Source: Dipylidium caninum (taxonomy: Eukaryota; Platyhelminthes; Cestoda; Cyclophyllidea; Dipylidiidae). Taken from it: DNA of 64,000 nucleotides. A model generated the notes under the pieces. That model did not search any database, was not told the DNA's origin, and was given only the letters and a program-made list of their open reading frames with translations. Made by a program: the position numbers and the translations under genes. Positions 12,798 to 23,039 of this stretch are shown here, piece by piece (position 1 is the first letter of the stretch; each line of letters opens with the position of its first letter). The stretch is taken from contig QEYB01000599.1 in NCBI GenBank assembly GCA_017562135.1, forward strand, positions 124,001 through 188,000, in the 5' to 3' direction.

Positions 12798-12860
12798 CAC
12801 GTGCCTTCTGAGACTCTTATTGGTTCAAACGGAGCGGAGCCAATCAGCGGATGGACCAAT
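12798..12860 (+). promoter_or_regulatory. CCAAT/E-box promoter cluster of the C/EBP gene
   Basis: Three CCAAT pentamers lie within 42 bases: reversed at 12819-12823, forward at 12840-12844 and forward at 12856-12860. The two forward copies sit in the NF-Y-preferred CCAATCAG context. A CACGTG E-box is at 12798-12803. The group ends about 80 bases upstream of the chosen start codon, typical of a TATA-less NF-Y promoter. The motifs are seen directly; NF-Y and bHLH binding is inferred. Confidence 0.6.
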
Positions 12861-12942
12861 CAGGAGGGGCGATCTGGTAAACGGGCTGCGTGCTTTGCCT
12901 TTTGTGTTTTATGTTCCGTGTTCTGCAGGGCTGATCGTAGTT

Positions 12943-14237
12943 ATGTCAAGCAACGACTGCACACGACAGCATCAAACGACATTGGCGAGTGAAGCAATCA
13001 AGATGGAGCCCACAATGGACAGAACTAATACTTCGGTTGCTGCTGGCAGCAGCGCCAAAGGAGTGCGTGGAAAGCAAACCAGCATTCTGCATATGGAGGA
13101 AGAGAAGTATATTGCCCTTCGTAAGCGCAATAATATCGCTGTACGGAAGTCGCGCGAGAAACAACGGGCCAAGCAAAACGAGGTTATCAGGACGTAAGTA
13201 AGCTCTTTAGAGCGTTTATTATCTCGAAGCCTGGAAGACACTTGTTCTATTCATAGCATACTTATTCGCCGTTTTGAAGGCAAAAGAACAAATCAGTGTG
13301 CGCATACCACATGAATACATTTTTGGGAATATTTGCGCTAGTAGGCCCAAAAATTAAACCACATGCCTTCTTATAAAGTCGCCTAGTTGAAAAGAAGCGC
13401 TCAATTTTTCTGCAATGGCACCGTATTTTGCCTTACTTTGCACATCTTTTCATGAACGCTAAATTTCCACGCGCCTTTGGCTCCATTCGTGTTGAATGCA
13501 TGCCCTGTGTTGGCTATAGCCCTACAATATACCTCTCAAACGAAGTTGATGATGAATTTTGTAATCGCAAGAGTAATCTTGTATTTGCCTCCATTTATGC
13601 AAATACTGGGGTGCAATGGGAAGAAATAGGAAAAAGGGTAGATGAAGGCAAAGCTTTTTTTGTCCCCGTACTTTTGCCTCCCCCACCGGGATAACCTTCT
13701 CCCAGCGTGGACAAACACGTGATTTTGGTGGTTGTGTCGTTGATTGGCCGAAATTCTATCTGCTTATTGGGTGTTTGGCGCGCCTTTTCCACCAATCACG
13801 TGTCTACTTTTATGACAAAACGTCGTGAGATCATTTTCCACTTTAATTTGGAATTATCCGAAAGTGCTTCCGCAATATTTCGACAAATTATTTATCTTAT
13901 AGTAAAGCCATTGTAAACTAACTTTCCCCTTTCTAGACTCTCTATCCTTCGGGAAGAAAACTCCAGCCTGCATTCAACAGTAACAGCCCGAATTCGCGAA
14001 TTGAACCTCCTAAACAGCCTCCTCAAACAGGTGAAGCATGCACCGCCAAAGCGTCTCTCAAAGATACTCAGCACGTATAACCTGGAGGAGGGCTCCGAAA
14101 TTTGTTCCGACAATCCCGTCCTTCAATCATCGACTTCGTCCAATTTCTCCTCCTCCTCATCACCCCAGTCCATTCCGTCTTCGTCTTCTGCAGTGACTAG
14201 ACTCATTTCCACCACGGTTTATAGGCAGCCAGAATAG
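12943..14237 (+). CDS. cebpg: C/EBP-type bZIP transcription factor, C/EBP-gamma-like (2 exons)
   Basis: Exons 12943-13193 and 13937-14237 join within a Thr codon to give 183 residues. The basic region near residues 58-78 carries the C/EBP signature RNNIAVRKSR, and the following heptads (LSILREENSSL and onward) form the leucine zipper in exon 2. Such proteins bind palindromic ATTGCGCAAT-type sites as homo- or heterodimers in the nucleus. The short, simple N-terminus without an obvious activation domain resembles C/EBP-gamma, usually about 150 residues, more than alpha or beta; paralogue assignment is tentative. An IKME segment near residue 19 fits the SUMO acceptor pattern known in C/EBPs. The C-terminus after the zipper is Ser-rich. 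The ATG was chosen as the first in-frame Met downstream of the CCAAT promoter cluster. Splice sites GTAAGT and TTCTAG are strong. Confidence 0.9.
13194..13936 (+). other. Intron of the C/EBP gene
   Basis: This 743-nt GT-AG intron separates the basic region from the zipper. Its 3' part holds the regulatory-looking cluster listed next. Confidence 0.9.
13716..13802. promoter_or_regulatory. Intronic E-box / CCAAT / E2F-like cluster
   Basis: Two CACGTG E-boxes (13716-13721 and 13797-13802) bracket three CCAAT-type pentamers (reversed at 13743-13747 and 13766-13770, forward at 13792-13796) and a TTTGGCGCGCC stretch that fits the E2F consensus. The two ends form an imperfect inverted repeat (CACGTGATTTTGGTGG against CCACCAATCACGTG). 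The arrangement repeats the CCAAT plus E-box grammar of the gene's own promoter, suggesting an enhancer or second promoter. Exon 2 has no in-frame Met, so a protein-coding transcript starting here is unlikely. Confidence 0.45.
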
Positions 14238-17200
14238 CATAGTTGTGATCACCCAGATTTTCAAATATATGTCCACTTTGGGACGTCCACCGCCTCCTCC
14301 CATCGCTCTCCATCACTCTGTATACATACTATTCCGCCGTAAAACCACTCGGATATGACAGTTTCCTTGCCTCCACCTTCAAGAATCTCCAGACGAAGCA
14401 AACTCTTCTTTCTTTTGTTGTCGTTGCAGTTGTTTTTTTGTAAAAGATCTTCTTGTAAAACATTTTCATCTAGACTGTGCAACCATCCCGGAGTTTTGAA
14501 GATCACTGAAATAACAACTCTTTTTTTCCATTCGGCCAGAAGGCATCTTCTCTGTTAATCACCGAAGTGATGGGAGTTGGGGAGGCGGGAGGAGGTGTGA
14601 GTGGCTCACGGTCTTCCACCGCCATCTTTCGGTGGTGCGAATTTTACCTGCTCCAACATTTCTCAGGCTGAGTGACTTCACTGCGCTAAAAAGCGGTGTT
14701 GACCTCCTTTCTCTTATGTCTGTTCTCTCTTTTTTATGCAAGAAATTACCAGATGACAAAAGGGTAGACTTTTCCTTGGGGTCTTCGTCAACGCTCAGAC
14801 GACACGGGTGTGCGTGTGTGTGTGCCTCATCTGAGTCCAAATAGGTCTCTTCACCTCAAATTGGGTGTCATTAATGCAGTTCTCGCTCTTCCACACCGTA
14901 AACGCGCCACTTTGAGGGAGGAGGCGGAAACCGCTCGGTGGTGGGCGGCGGCCGTGGATGCTGCCTCGGAGAGCGGTGGTGGGTTGACAGTTTCGTCGAG
15001 GTGAGGCGGACCGGCCGGGAGGTCCGAGGGACGCTCGCCTCTGACTCGAAGACCATGACGTTCACCATTTAAAAAGAGACATACACAAACACACACTCTT
15101 TTCTCCTGCCCGCAGGCGACGGGAAATGGTCGGAGGAGCGTGAGGGCGTCGGTCAAGGCGTGTCATCTGAGCGATGGAGGGCGACGGATAAGCATGAGGC
15201 TCTGCTCTGTTTGCCTGTGCGAGGGCGTGCATGAGACTGGCAAAGAGGTCACTTGGATGGCATCGCGTCCTCACGTCTGGAGACGGTCCGGGGGTGGGGC
15301 GGGTGGAGGCAGACAGGCAAGAGAGAAGTAAGTTAAACTGCCGCGTCAGATGCCCTTATAACCGTCCCTCCTCCAATCAATTACACGCACTTTATGCATG
15401 ATTCGCCTAGTGTCAGTTGTGACACGCATCGCTAAGTCACATGCTCGCCTCTTGACTGCCCCCTTTGCTGTGAGGAGTGCCACCTTCACAAATAATTGTG
15501 GTCGAAAGTGCGCCCCTCCTGTCGCCAGTCTGGTCGGCCGTTAGCCTCGTGGTGGGTGGTGGGTGTTGGGCGCGGGTGAAGGCCTGGCGCCACGCCTCTG
15601 TCCCGGTTGACGGCTCTGTGGCCGGAGTGACGGATTGGACGCCTCACGAGTTGTCACACGTCCACGTTTTAGGCGGATGCTAGCAAGGACGCGCTCAAAC
15701 GATCAACTTGTGGACCGCGAACGGAACGGGGGCAGCGCGACTCCCCACACGCGGGTACTTAACACTCTGCAACGCTCATCGGTGCAGGACAATGTGTGCG
15801 TGTGCTGAGTGAGGTGCCATTTTTCTATACTTTAAGCGCAGATGAGAGAATGTGCAGGCGCCTTGGCGACAGGAAATAAGGCAATGTGACCTTCACCAGG
15901 TGAAATTAAAAACAAGTCGTTATGGAGTGCTCTGCGCACTAAAAATTGATTGACGGGTTGAGTGCCTCCCCAAGACGAGTGTTGGTAGACAGGGCCACAC
16001 ATTGCAGGCTGTGTGGGCTGGGCACAGAGTCGGTGGCGGTGCTATTCCCCGAGCGCACTGATTGGTTGCTCAAGGTCAAGGTCGTGGAATCGCGTCGGAA
16101 GGCAAGAAAAGGCGTGCCAACTGTTGGAGGGTGCGATGCCCGGCTATTTCCTCCATCTCCACACAGGCCCACAGTTTGACAGATTTTTGTGTGCTCTGCA
16201 GGCAGCCCAATTGACATCGGAGAAGCAGCGAAGCATTAACCGAAGTGGTTTGTCAATCCGAGGTACGTGGTGATCTGCTCTGAATAGCCTATGGCAGCTA
16301 AGCCCACGACGTCGCGTGTGAGGGCGTGTACTTGTCAGTTAATCTAATCTGGTTTCGCCGAGACGAATGCCAACAGTCGTCTGCCACGCGCTAACCCGAA
16401 GTCCCCCAGTCGGAGGTCACAGAGTCCCGTCCACTCTCTCATTCGCCCCAGTATGTTGCTAATGCTCACGAGACGCCGCTTTTAGGACCGGTGAGCTCCA
16501 TGTCAAACAGTTCAGCCGCACAGAGGAAAGCGGGTTCCACTTCTGCTGACGAAAAGTCACCCGCCACATGGGGGACCTGCGCTCCCATCGGTTCGGCAAA
16601 GGACTGAGCCTTCGGGGTTGCCCTGCCTCACGCTGGGCCCCACCCGACTGGGATTTTAACGAACCAACTTCATTCTTGTCAAGTTCTACTCGCTTCCCCG
16701 CCCTCTCGACCGGCTGTGGGAGAAATCCGCCCCCGGTAGAGAAGCGTATCACAGAACCACGCCACTCGGCTGTTTCTTATCAGTTGACGACCCGTGGGAC
16801 AGAATTCAGGAGATGAAAGGCTAACGGACCCCTTCGTGGGTTACTAATCGGTTGACAGTGCATCAACTGAAGATAAGCTGCGGTGATTTGGAAGATTGCC
16901 CGGGTATCAGTTTACACTAGAAGCGAATGGGGACTTTCGCCACCTCCAACGCTAAAATTGGGACAAAACGGTTGGAGGTGGCGACGGCTTCGTCCCACCT
17001 CCTCACGATGACACTCTGCGGCTTTCCACGACGCTGGAACGGGTTGGAGTCGCCTTGCGCCACACACAAGCGCTCGAATCCCAAAGGGTTTCAGTCGGCC
17101 TATTCGATGCTGCCGACAAATCTGACTGTGGGCAGCCTCCAAGACGTCGGCTCCCCTCTCACCTCACCAACTTGTGGGTGGCGCTCTTGAAAAGTCACGC

Positions 17201-20200
17201 TTATTTTCCACGGTGGAACAGGCGGTGTATGAGAAGTGGCGTCTAGCTAGACATGCTCCCGCCTTCTTGTCTCATCATCCTCGGCGCCATTTAAGGCAGA
17301 TAGTTGGCAGACAGACGTCTCGGTTGCCTGCACTGTGCTTTCCGACTAGCCCCCAGCCTCCCCCAACCGGGGTTTCCTGTTCCTCTCTCCGAGGCGGGAG
17401 AGAATGTGTGAGTCGAGGCCTCAACGCGTCGTCCAAAGCCCCAAGAGCAGCAGCACCAGCGACAGTGCAGAGCCACGCGTTCGACTTCCATTCACCGGCA
17501 CCCGATGGCAGAGCTTGGTGCGCACACCTCGAGATGCAACAAAGCGCGCGTGTGTGTGTGTGTGTGCGTGTGTCTAACCTTATCACACCTTTATCCTCAC
17601 CGCGTTCATCTCACCGCCGCAGAGGCAACCTTATTTCGGAGGTCACTTGGTCGGCAGAGGCAGAAGCCGCCTCACTTAAAGAGGTGGCCTCCGCTAATTA
17701 AATCACAAGCTCATTTTGTTGGGGGTTGAGTCCTCCCTCTACCGTGTGTCTTCGTCTACCCCAAGCCGCGGTGTGACTTTTACATGCGCTGCCAAAGGGA
17801 GTTCAAGAAACCGAGCTAATATTTGAGACGGAAACTAAGAATGGTGTAGAGAGACATGGGTGAATTTGTAATATCAAAGTTCTCGTTTGTTTTAGTGGCA
17901 AATCAGTGAGTCCCTCAACAGGACCGATTTGCCTCAAGGCTGGTATTTTGCGGTCCACGCGGTAACTCTACTTCCTTCCTAGCACCGAGTTTGAAGGGGA
18001 AACCACGGATATGGCCTCAAGACGGCGAGGACATTCAAGAGGCACTGTGGATGCTTTCTTTGATCGCTCTTCCACGCTGATTGCGTCCACCGCGAAAACG
18101 CAACCTTCGTTGCCAATTCGCTGGACTGGTTGACGAGGAAATTACAGTCCTGGTGTTTGCCTCGACCTGGAGTAGGCAAAACCAAAGTCACCTTCGATTG
18201 AACCAGCAGCCTTTGTAATGGCAAGAGAGTGATCGTCCAAGGCTGTTGTGTAGATCAAAAAGTGTTTTTGAGGGCGAAAGTTACTCCGCAAAATCACGTC
18301 TCTGTGCCTCTCGTAGGACCAGCACACGTGGGGACATGTACACATGTAGAAGCGAAAGCCTCAACCAGGAAGCATGGAACCACAAACGTACACACACACA
18401 CGCAGAGACACGCCAGACCGTCGCGTATTGCGCCTGGGTGCAGTTCAAGGTCGCCCTCCTATTGGCTGTGGGCGTTGAAGCTGCAAGCATCGTCAGTCCC
18501 GAAGACGAGAGTCAATTTCAGTGGAAAGGGGAGAGAATGCCGAGTAATTTAGACATATCTACCTAGTGTAGGCATTTAAGAGGATGCATACCCAACCTGT
18601 CGCCTCTTCCACCGCCTTTAAATGTTCACAAGCTCACCTCTTGACACCAGTCCCTCCAGCTCCTCTTATCAGAGTGCAGCGCACACCACGCATTAGGTGT
18701 TCATTAAGAGCCACACTAAAGCATAATCTTGGGTTTTCTCTGCGGCTGTTCTCTGTGCCTTGTAAGGCCGTAGTCTTGGCATCGCGCAGCTATGGCACTA
18801 GGCCCTGCGTGAGGCATAGAAGAGCGGGAGGATTTTTTTGTAGCGAGAGCAAGTAAAGAAGATCTTGTTCTGAAAAGGAACAAGAGGACCATTGAAAGTG
18901 GCACAAAGAGTATCTGCGCCGGCGTTAGATGTCACACGAACTCATAACTGCGGCCTAAGGACGTAGCAGTAGACACTTGGCGGAGCTAAGGCGGTGGCTG
19001 CAACCAGCGGGGAGTCTACAACTCCCGACCAGTGTTAGTATTCATCGCGCGGTCAATTTTCCATTCTGTGAGGACTGGAGGCTCTAAATCTTGTCTATGG
19101 GGGTGAAAAGACTGTCTAGACAAGCGCTGAGCCACGTTAGCGCGCCACCGAATTGAATATGGCGAGGATGGACGTGCGGCCATCTCGAAGGGTCAGTTTT
19201 TGGGTGGAATGTTATGTCAACTTGGAAATGTGTTATTTCAGCTATACCGAGACGTGTCAAGAATGTAGTCGACGCGCCGACGAAAACGACGACGAAAAGT
19301 CGCCCCATCGTCAACTTCACAATTTCGAGGTTTGTTAACTTAAGCAACCAATGCAGTAGTCAAAGGCGATGGGACACTCAATTTGTACGGGATTTGAGCC
19401 TCGAAGGAGTAAAGTAGCCTCAGCAGGGCAAGAAATTGACGGACCCATTCTCGCGCATGGCGGTCCACCCAACTAGGCGGACTTGCAGACGCTCAGAAGG
19501 AGGAAAGGAGGCGATGAGTCCCGGAAGACCGTGATCGGTGCCAGACCGCGTTTCCTGGGCCCCCGAGGCTTCGTGTGGCTCCGTGTGTCTGCCGGAGACT
19601 ACGAGCACCGAGTGGTGGCGTGGTTCCGACGACGCTCAACTTCCCCAATGGACGGGGAGGGGAGGCCACCTGCCACGCGCCACCTTTCAAGAGGAGGCCG
19701 TGGTCGAGCAAATAAGCCGATCGTCCGCCTCACCAGACGAGCAAAACCGTGGCGCTTCGTCACTACGTGACGGAACGGGGCAAGGAGATCACGTACGAAC
19801 GGCGCGGAAGCGTCGAGTGGCTTGCGTAGCGGCGGGAGCGGTGCTGCCGCCCACGTCAAATGGTCTTATGACATGCCGCGACTTCTACTTCTCTCCCCTC
19901 CCCCTCCCCCCCCGCCTTTCTCGTGGCGATGTGTCGGCGGGTGCAGAGGCGCCGACGTCCTCCAGGCACAGCCGAGCAAGTGCCGTCTGTCTCCTCGCCT
20001 CCCCCCAAACTCCCACCCACATTCTCCCCCCGCCTTATCCGCTCTCTGCACGTAAACATGTCGTGTGCGCGGCGGCCTCCCTGTCACTCAACTTTACTAC
20101 ATGATTTGCAGGTTTTTTACACTCGACTAGCTGTGATCACTCGTAAAGATTCGCCTTTTTTGAGGAAACACAGCACCGAAAATCATGGTCATCTCGGCCT

Positions 20201-22729
20201 TCCCGTGGAGGGGCGAGTTAATCCACAATGGCAGGAACCAGGCGCAAGACGGTCAACGACGGAGCCTCCAGACAGGGTAAAGTCGCCGTCGCTCCCAACT
20301 AAAAGGCAAGAGAGGGCCATTCTCCTCTTCCTTCCTCCTCAGCTCGCAATGAAGCGTCGCTGGTTCGCACGGCCGTTAGGTGTCTCATGTGGTTTTGACT
20401 GAAGTCGCATGAGCCGGCGCGTTACGGCGTACAACGGGGTTTAGGCCGTCACCTTTCGCGACAATTTTTCCTTGTGTCCTCAGCATTTCAGCACAATGGA
20501 ACAGTAAATTCGCCCCCCCCCCTTCGGCTAATTTTGAGACGTCTCCAGATAAGGTTTGGACTCGAAGGTCGCTAATGACCTATTCCATGCTGTGGAGGCA
20601 GTCTCCTTGCGCCTTAGCGACTATCTTCGAACGTCCAGTCTCGGGTCTTCAGTAGTCGACGTCATCCACATAAATGCCAGTGGCCTCCATCTCAGTCAGT
20701 GGAAGCCCTCACAAAGTTCCGCTGAAGCCAGCAGCCCTTTGCAGTGAGACGAAAGGGCATCAGGGCGAAAAGGTCCATCTTACACAAACTGTTGACCTTG
20801 GGAGGGGGGGGAGGATCCTCTTGCACCCCACTTCACCTCGCTCGAAGGACGGAAGAAGGCGGAAATGGCAGTGGAGAGCTGCACCTTCGCGGTCACTCCG
20901 GTCCGGTGAACTTCTTGGTGACACGTCGTGAAGTGGCAATTAAACCTTTTAACCTCGTAGAGGCGACTTGTTTTTGTCATCGACACAACAGGGTCGTATC
21001 ACCCGCGTTCACTGCAACTCGTGGCCAAATGGTCTTTCCATTCTCGCTGCTCTCCCAGTCCGGCCAGCCGCCCGCGAGAACCGCTGCCGCCTTCCAACAG
21101 AGTCGAGGGTGGCGGAGGGCACACGGAAGAGGGAAAAGCGGCGTCGTGGAAACGATCGAGCCACACCGAGATGCAGAGATGAGGTGAGTGAGTAGCGCAA
21201 CTCCCTCGCCATCGGCCGCCTCCGCCGCTGCGTCGACGTGCATAATCGTGGTACTGATGGTCAACAGTAGAGCGTTTGCCCCGAACTCCCAAGTGGCGCG
21301 AGAACAGGCACTCCTGGCAAGAGCGCCTCGGTGGCACCGCCGGATGGTGGTAACTCTGCAGATTAAGACTTTCTCGAGTCCAACCTACCACAGCAACGAA
21401 AGAGGCGAAGGAGGAGGTGGATGTGGAGACTGGAAGCGAATCAAGCGGTTATTTACCTCGGTTGGTGGAGGAGCGACGATTACCTCAGTCGTGGGGAAAA
21501 GCCGCTCCCACCTTAAGCGTATTAGCGGTCGGAAGAGACCGCGGAAACGCGCTGACCAGACTGCAAACCCTGCACCACAAACTCCGCTGAGGAGGCTGTG
21601 CCATACCGAGTGTGAATTGCAAGACCGCACACGAAACCCCGGCGTCACAGATGGGAGACGCTGGCAGCGAGCCTGTTCATGCGTGTTAAGCATCACCTTC
21701 ACGTGGACTTTAGACCTCTATGGGTGTGTTCCAACACGTCGGAGCCGCGTGGATGCTTGTCATCCGCTATGTTGGGGCAGCGGAGTCTTCGACTGCCGCG
21801 GAGAGGCAGTTGTTAAAATCTCGCCAATCGCCGGAGTGTCTCAACCGCCTCCTCCAGCCAGTGGGAGTCAAATTGTCAAGGAGGAAGGCAAGATTTTCCC
21901 CTACTTGAGGGTAGAGGACCGTGCCGAGCCGCCACATCTGCGTTCCACTCGCCTGCTGTACAGCTCAGGCATAACCCTGAGTCCGACTCGGTGTGTCGAA
22001 GGAGAAGTTGGCAGCCCCGCAGTCAGGGTCCGAAGTGGTAGCATTTCGAGGCGGAGAAACGTCCGGTGCGCGCGGCTGTGTGCCCGCGGTGACTGAAGCG
22101 GCCTCTTGTCGAAATGAGAGCCACACTGTTGCCCAGACAGACTGACGGGCATTGCGATTGCCACTGCCGCCTCATCCCTTTTCCCGCCACCCCCCTCTGC
22201 CACGCTCCCCGACCTAAAGACATTTCGGGGTAGGGCAAGCGAAACCACAATTCCTGGCCTGACATTTGGGCCCAGGGCGGGCAGACAGCTTCAACCGCCG
22301 CAAGGCGTGGGATATTTCCGCTTCGCGTAGTCGCACACCATTTGGCAAACCAGGCAACACCGGCATAATCGGGGATGGGCAGGGTTTACCGCCGCCTTGA
22401 ACTTCAGCAACGGCTACGTAGGGGAAGATCGCCCTGCGACTTTCGGTCTCATATGTGCACACTAAATCACAAATCGCAACAAGTCGAGGCGGTAGGAGCT
22501 TTCTGGACGTCTTATACTCAGTCATTCGGTCAGTAAATCATGGCCCGAGGGAGAGAAAGGAGGGGAAGGGGAGGAGGGTCGGTTTCACCGATGAGGAGGC
22601 ATGAATGTCTCCCGCGGCGCAGGAATAAGAGTAGGAGGAGGCGGTTGTCTGCCTAAAAGGCTCAGCGGCGGGAGAGGAGAGTGAGAAAGTGGGTAAATTA
22701 AAGTGTGTGTGTATGAGAATGTGAGTGGT
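14238..22729. other. Convergent intergenic region C/EBP / PDZRN
   Basis: About 8.5 kb lies between the 3' ends of the two convergent genes. Composition changes near 14.8 kb from AT-rich to GC-rich. It contains a GT tract at 17551-17573 and many AGGCGG-type words. Long open frames exist on both strands because stop codons are rare at this GC content. None shows a family resemblance or consistent splice sites, so I call no gene here. Confidence 0.55.
17551..17573. repeat. (GT)n microsatellite
   Basis: Alternating purine-pyrimidine GT tract preceded by GCGCGCG, a potential Z-DNA former. Confidence 0.9.
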
Positions 22730-23039
22730 CTATACAGTAGTGAGCGAAACCAGGCCTCCGCTGCTGGCAGACGGTTGCTGTGACTGCTGCTGTCGCGTCG
22801 GAGTGCCTCGACGTCGGTGCCCACTGGAGCCGCGCGTCTCCCGACTGCCTGCTCTCCCCGCCGCCGTGGAGACTGCACTGGCCTCGAGCTGCTCCCGTCT
22901 GCCTTTGCCGTGGTGTCGACTGCCGCCCACCGCAGCGCCGCCCTTGTTGCGCCCCTCGCCAACGGCGTCATCGTCAGTTGTGCCGCCAGCTCGTTCCTCG
23001 GCGTGTCGGTGGTTGGCGCGCCCCTTTGCCAGACGGTTT
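22730..23039 (-). CDS. PDZRN3/4: PDZRN exon j: C-terminus with TTV tail
   Basis: The exon follows a TTTTCCTTCTTCTCGCAG acceptor; its first base completes the split Arg codon. It encodes NRLAKGRANHRHAEERAGG and then TTDDDAV, matching RDRLLRERALKIREERSGM followed by TTDDDAV. The next stretch is basic but has lost the recognisable RYWSKEERKQHL block. The protein ends LVSLTTV, a class I PDZ ligand as in PDZRN3 (SVTTV). Confidence 0.92.

Larger units (their letters stand above)
9451..12942. other. Divergent intergenic region FOXO / C/EBP
   Basis: About 3.5 kb of mostly AT-rich sequence separates the divergent FOXO and bZIP genes. It should hold the FOXO 5' UTR and promoter as well as the bZIP promoter at the right edge. 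Apart from a CTC microsatellite and the CCAAT cluster, listed separately, I see no gene. Confidence 0.6.

Noticed and set aside
12726..12992. ATG-initiated frame overlapping the C/EBP start, as a possible uORF
   Set aside because: It spans the CCAAT promoter cluster, so its ATG is probably upstream of the transcription start.
14800..22700. Numerous 70-300 codon frames on both strands in the convergent intergenic region
   Set aside because: High GC makes stops rare; no consistent splicing, no motifs, no codon-level resemblance to families.
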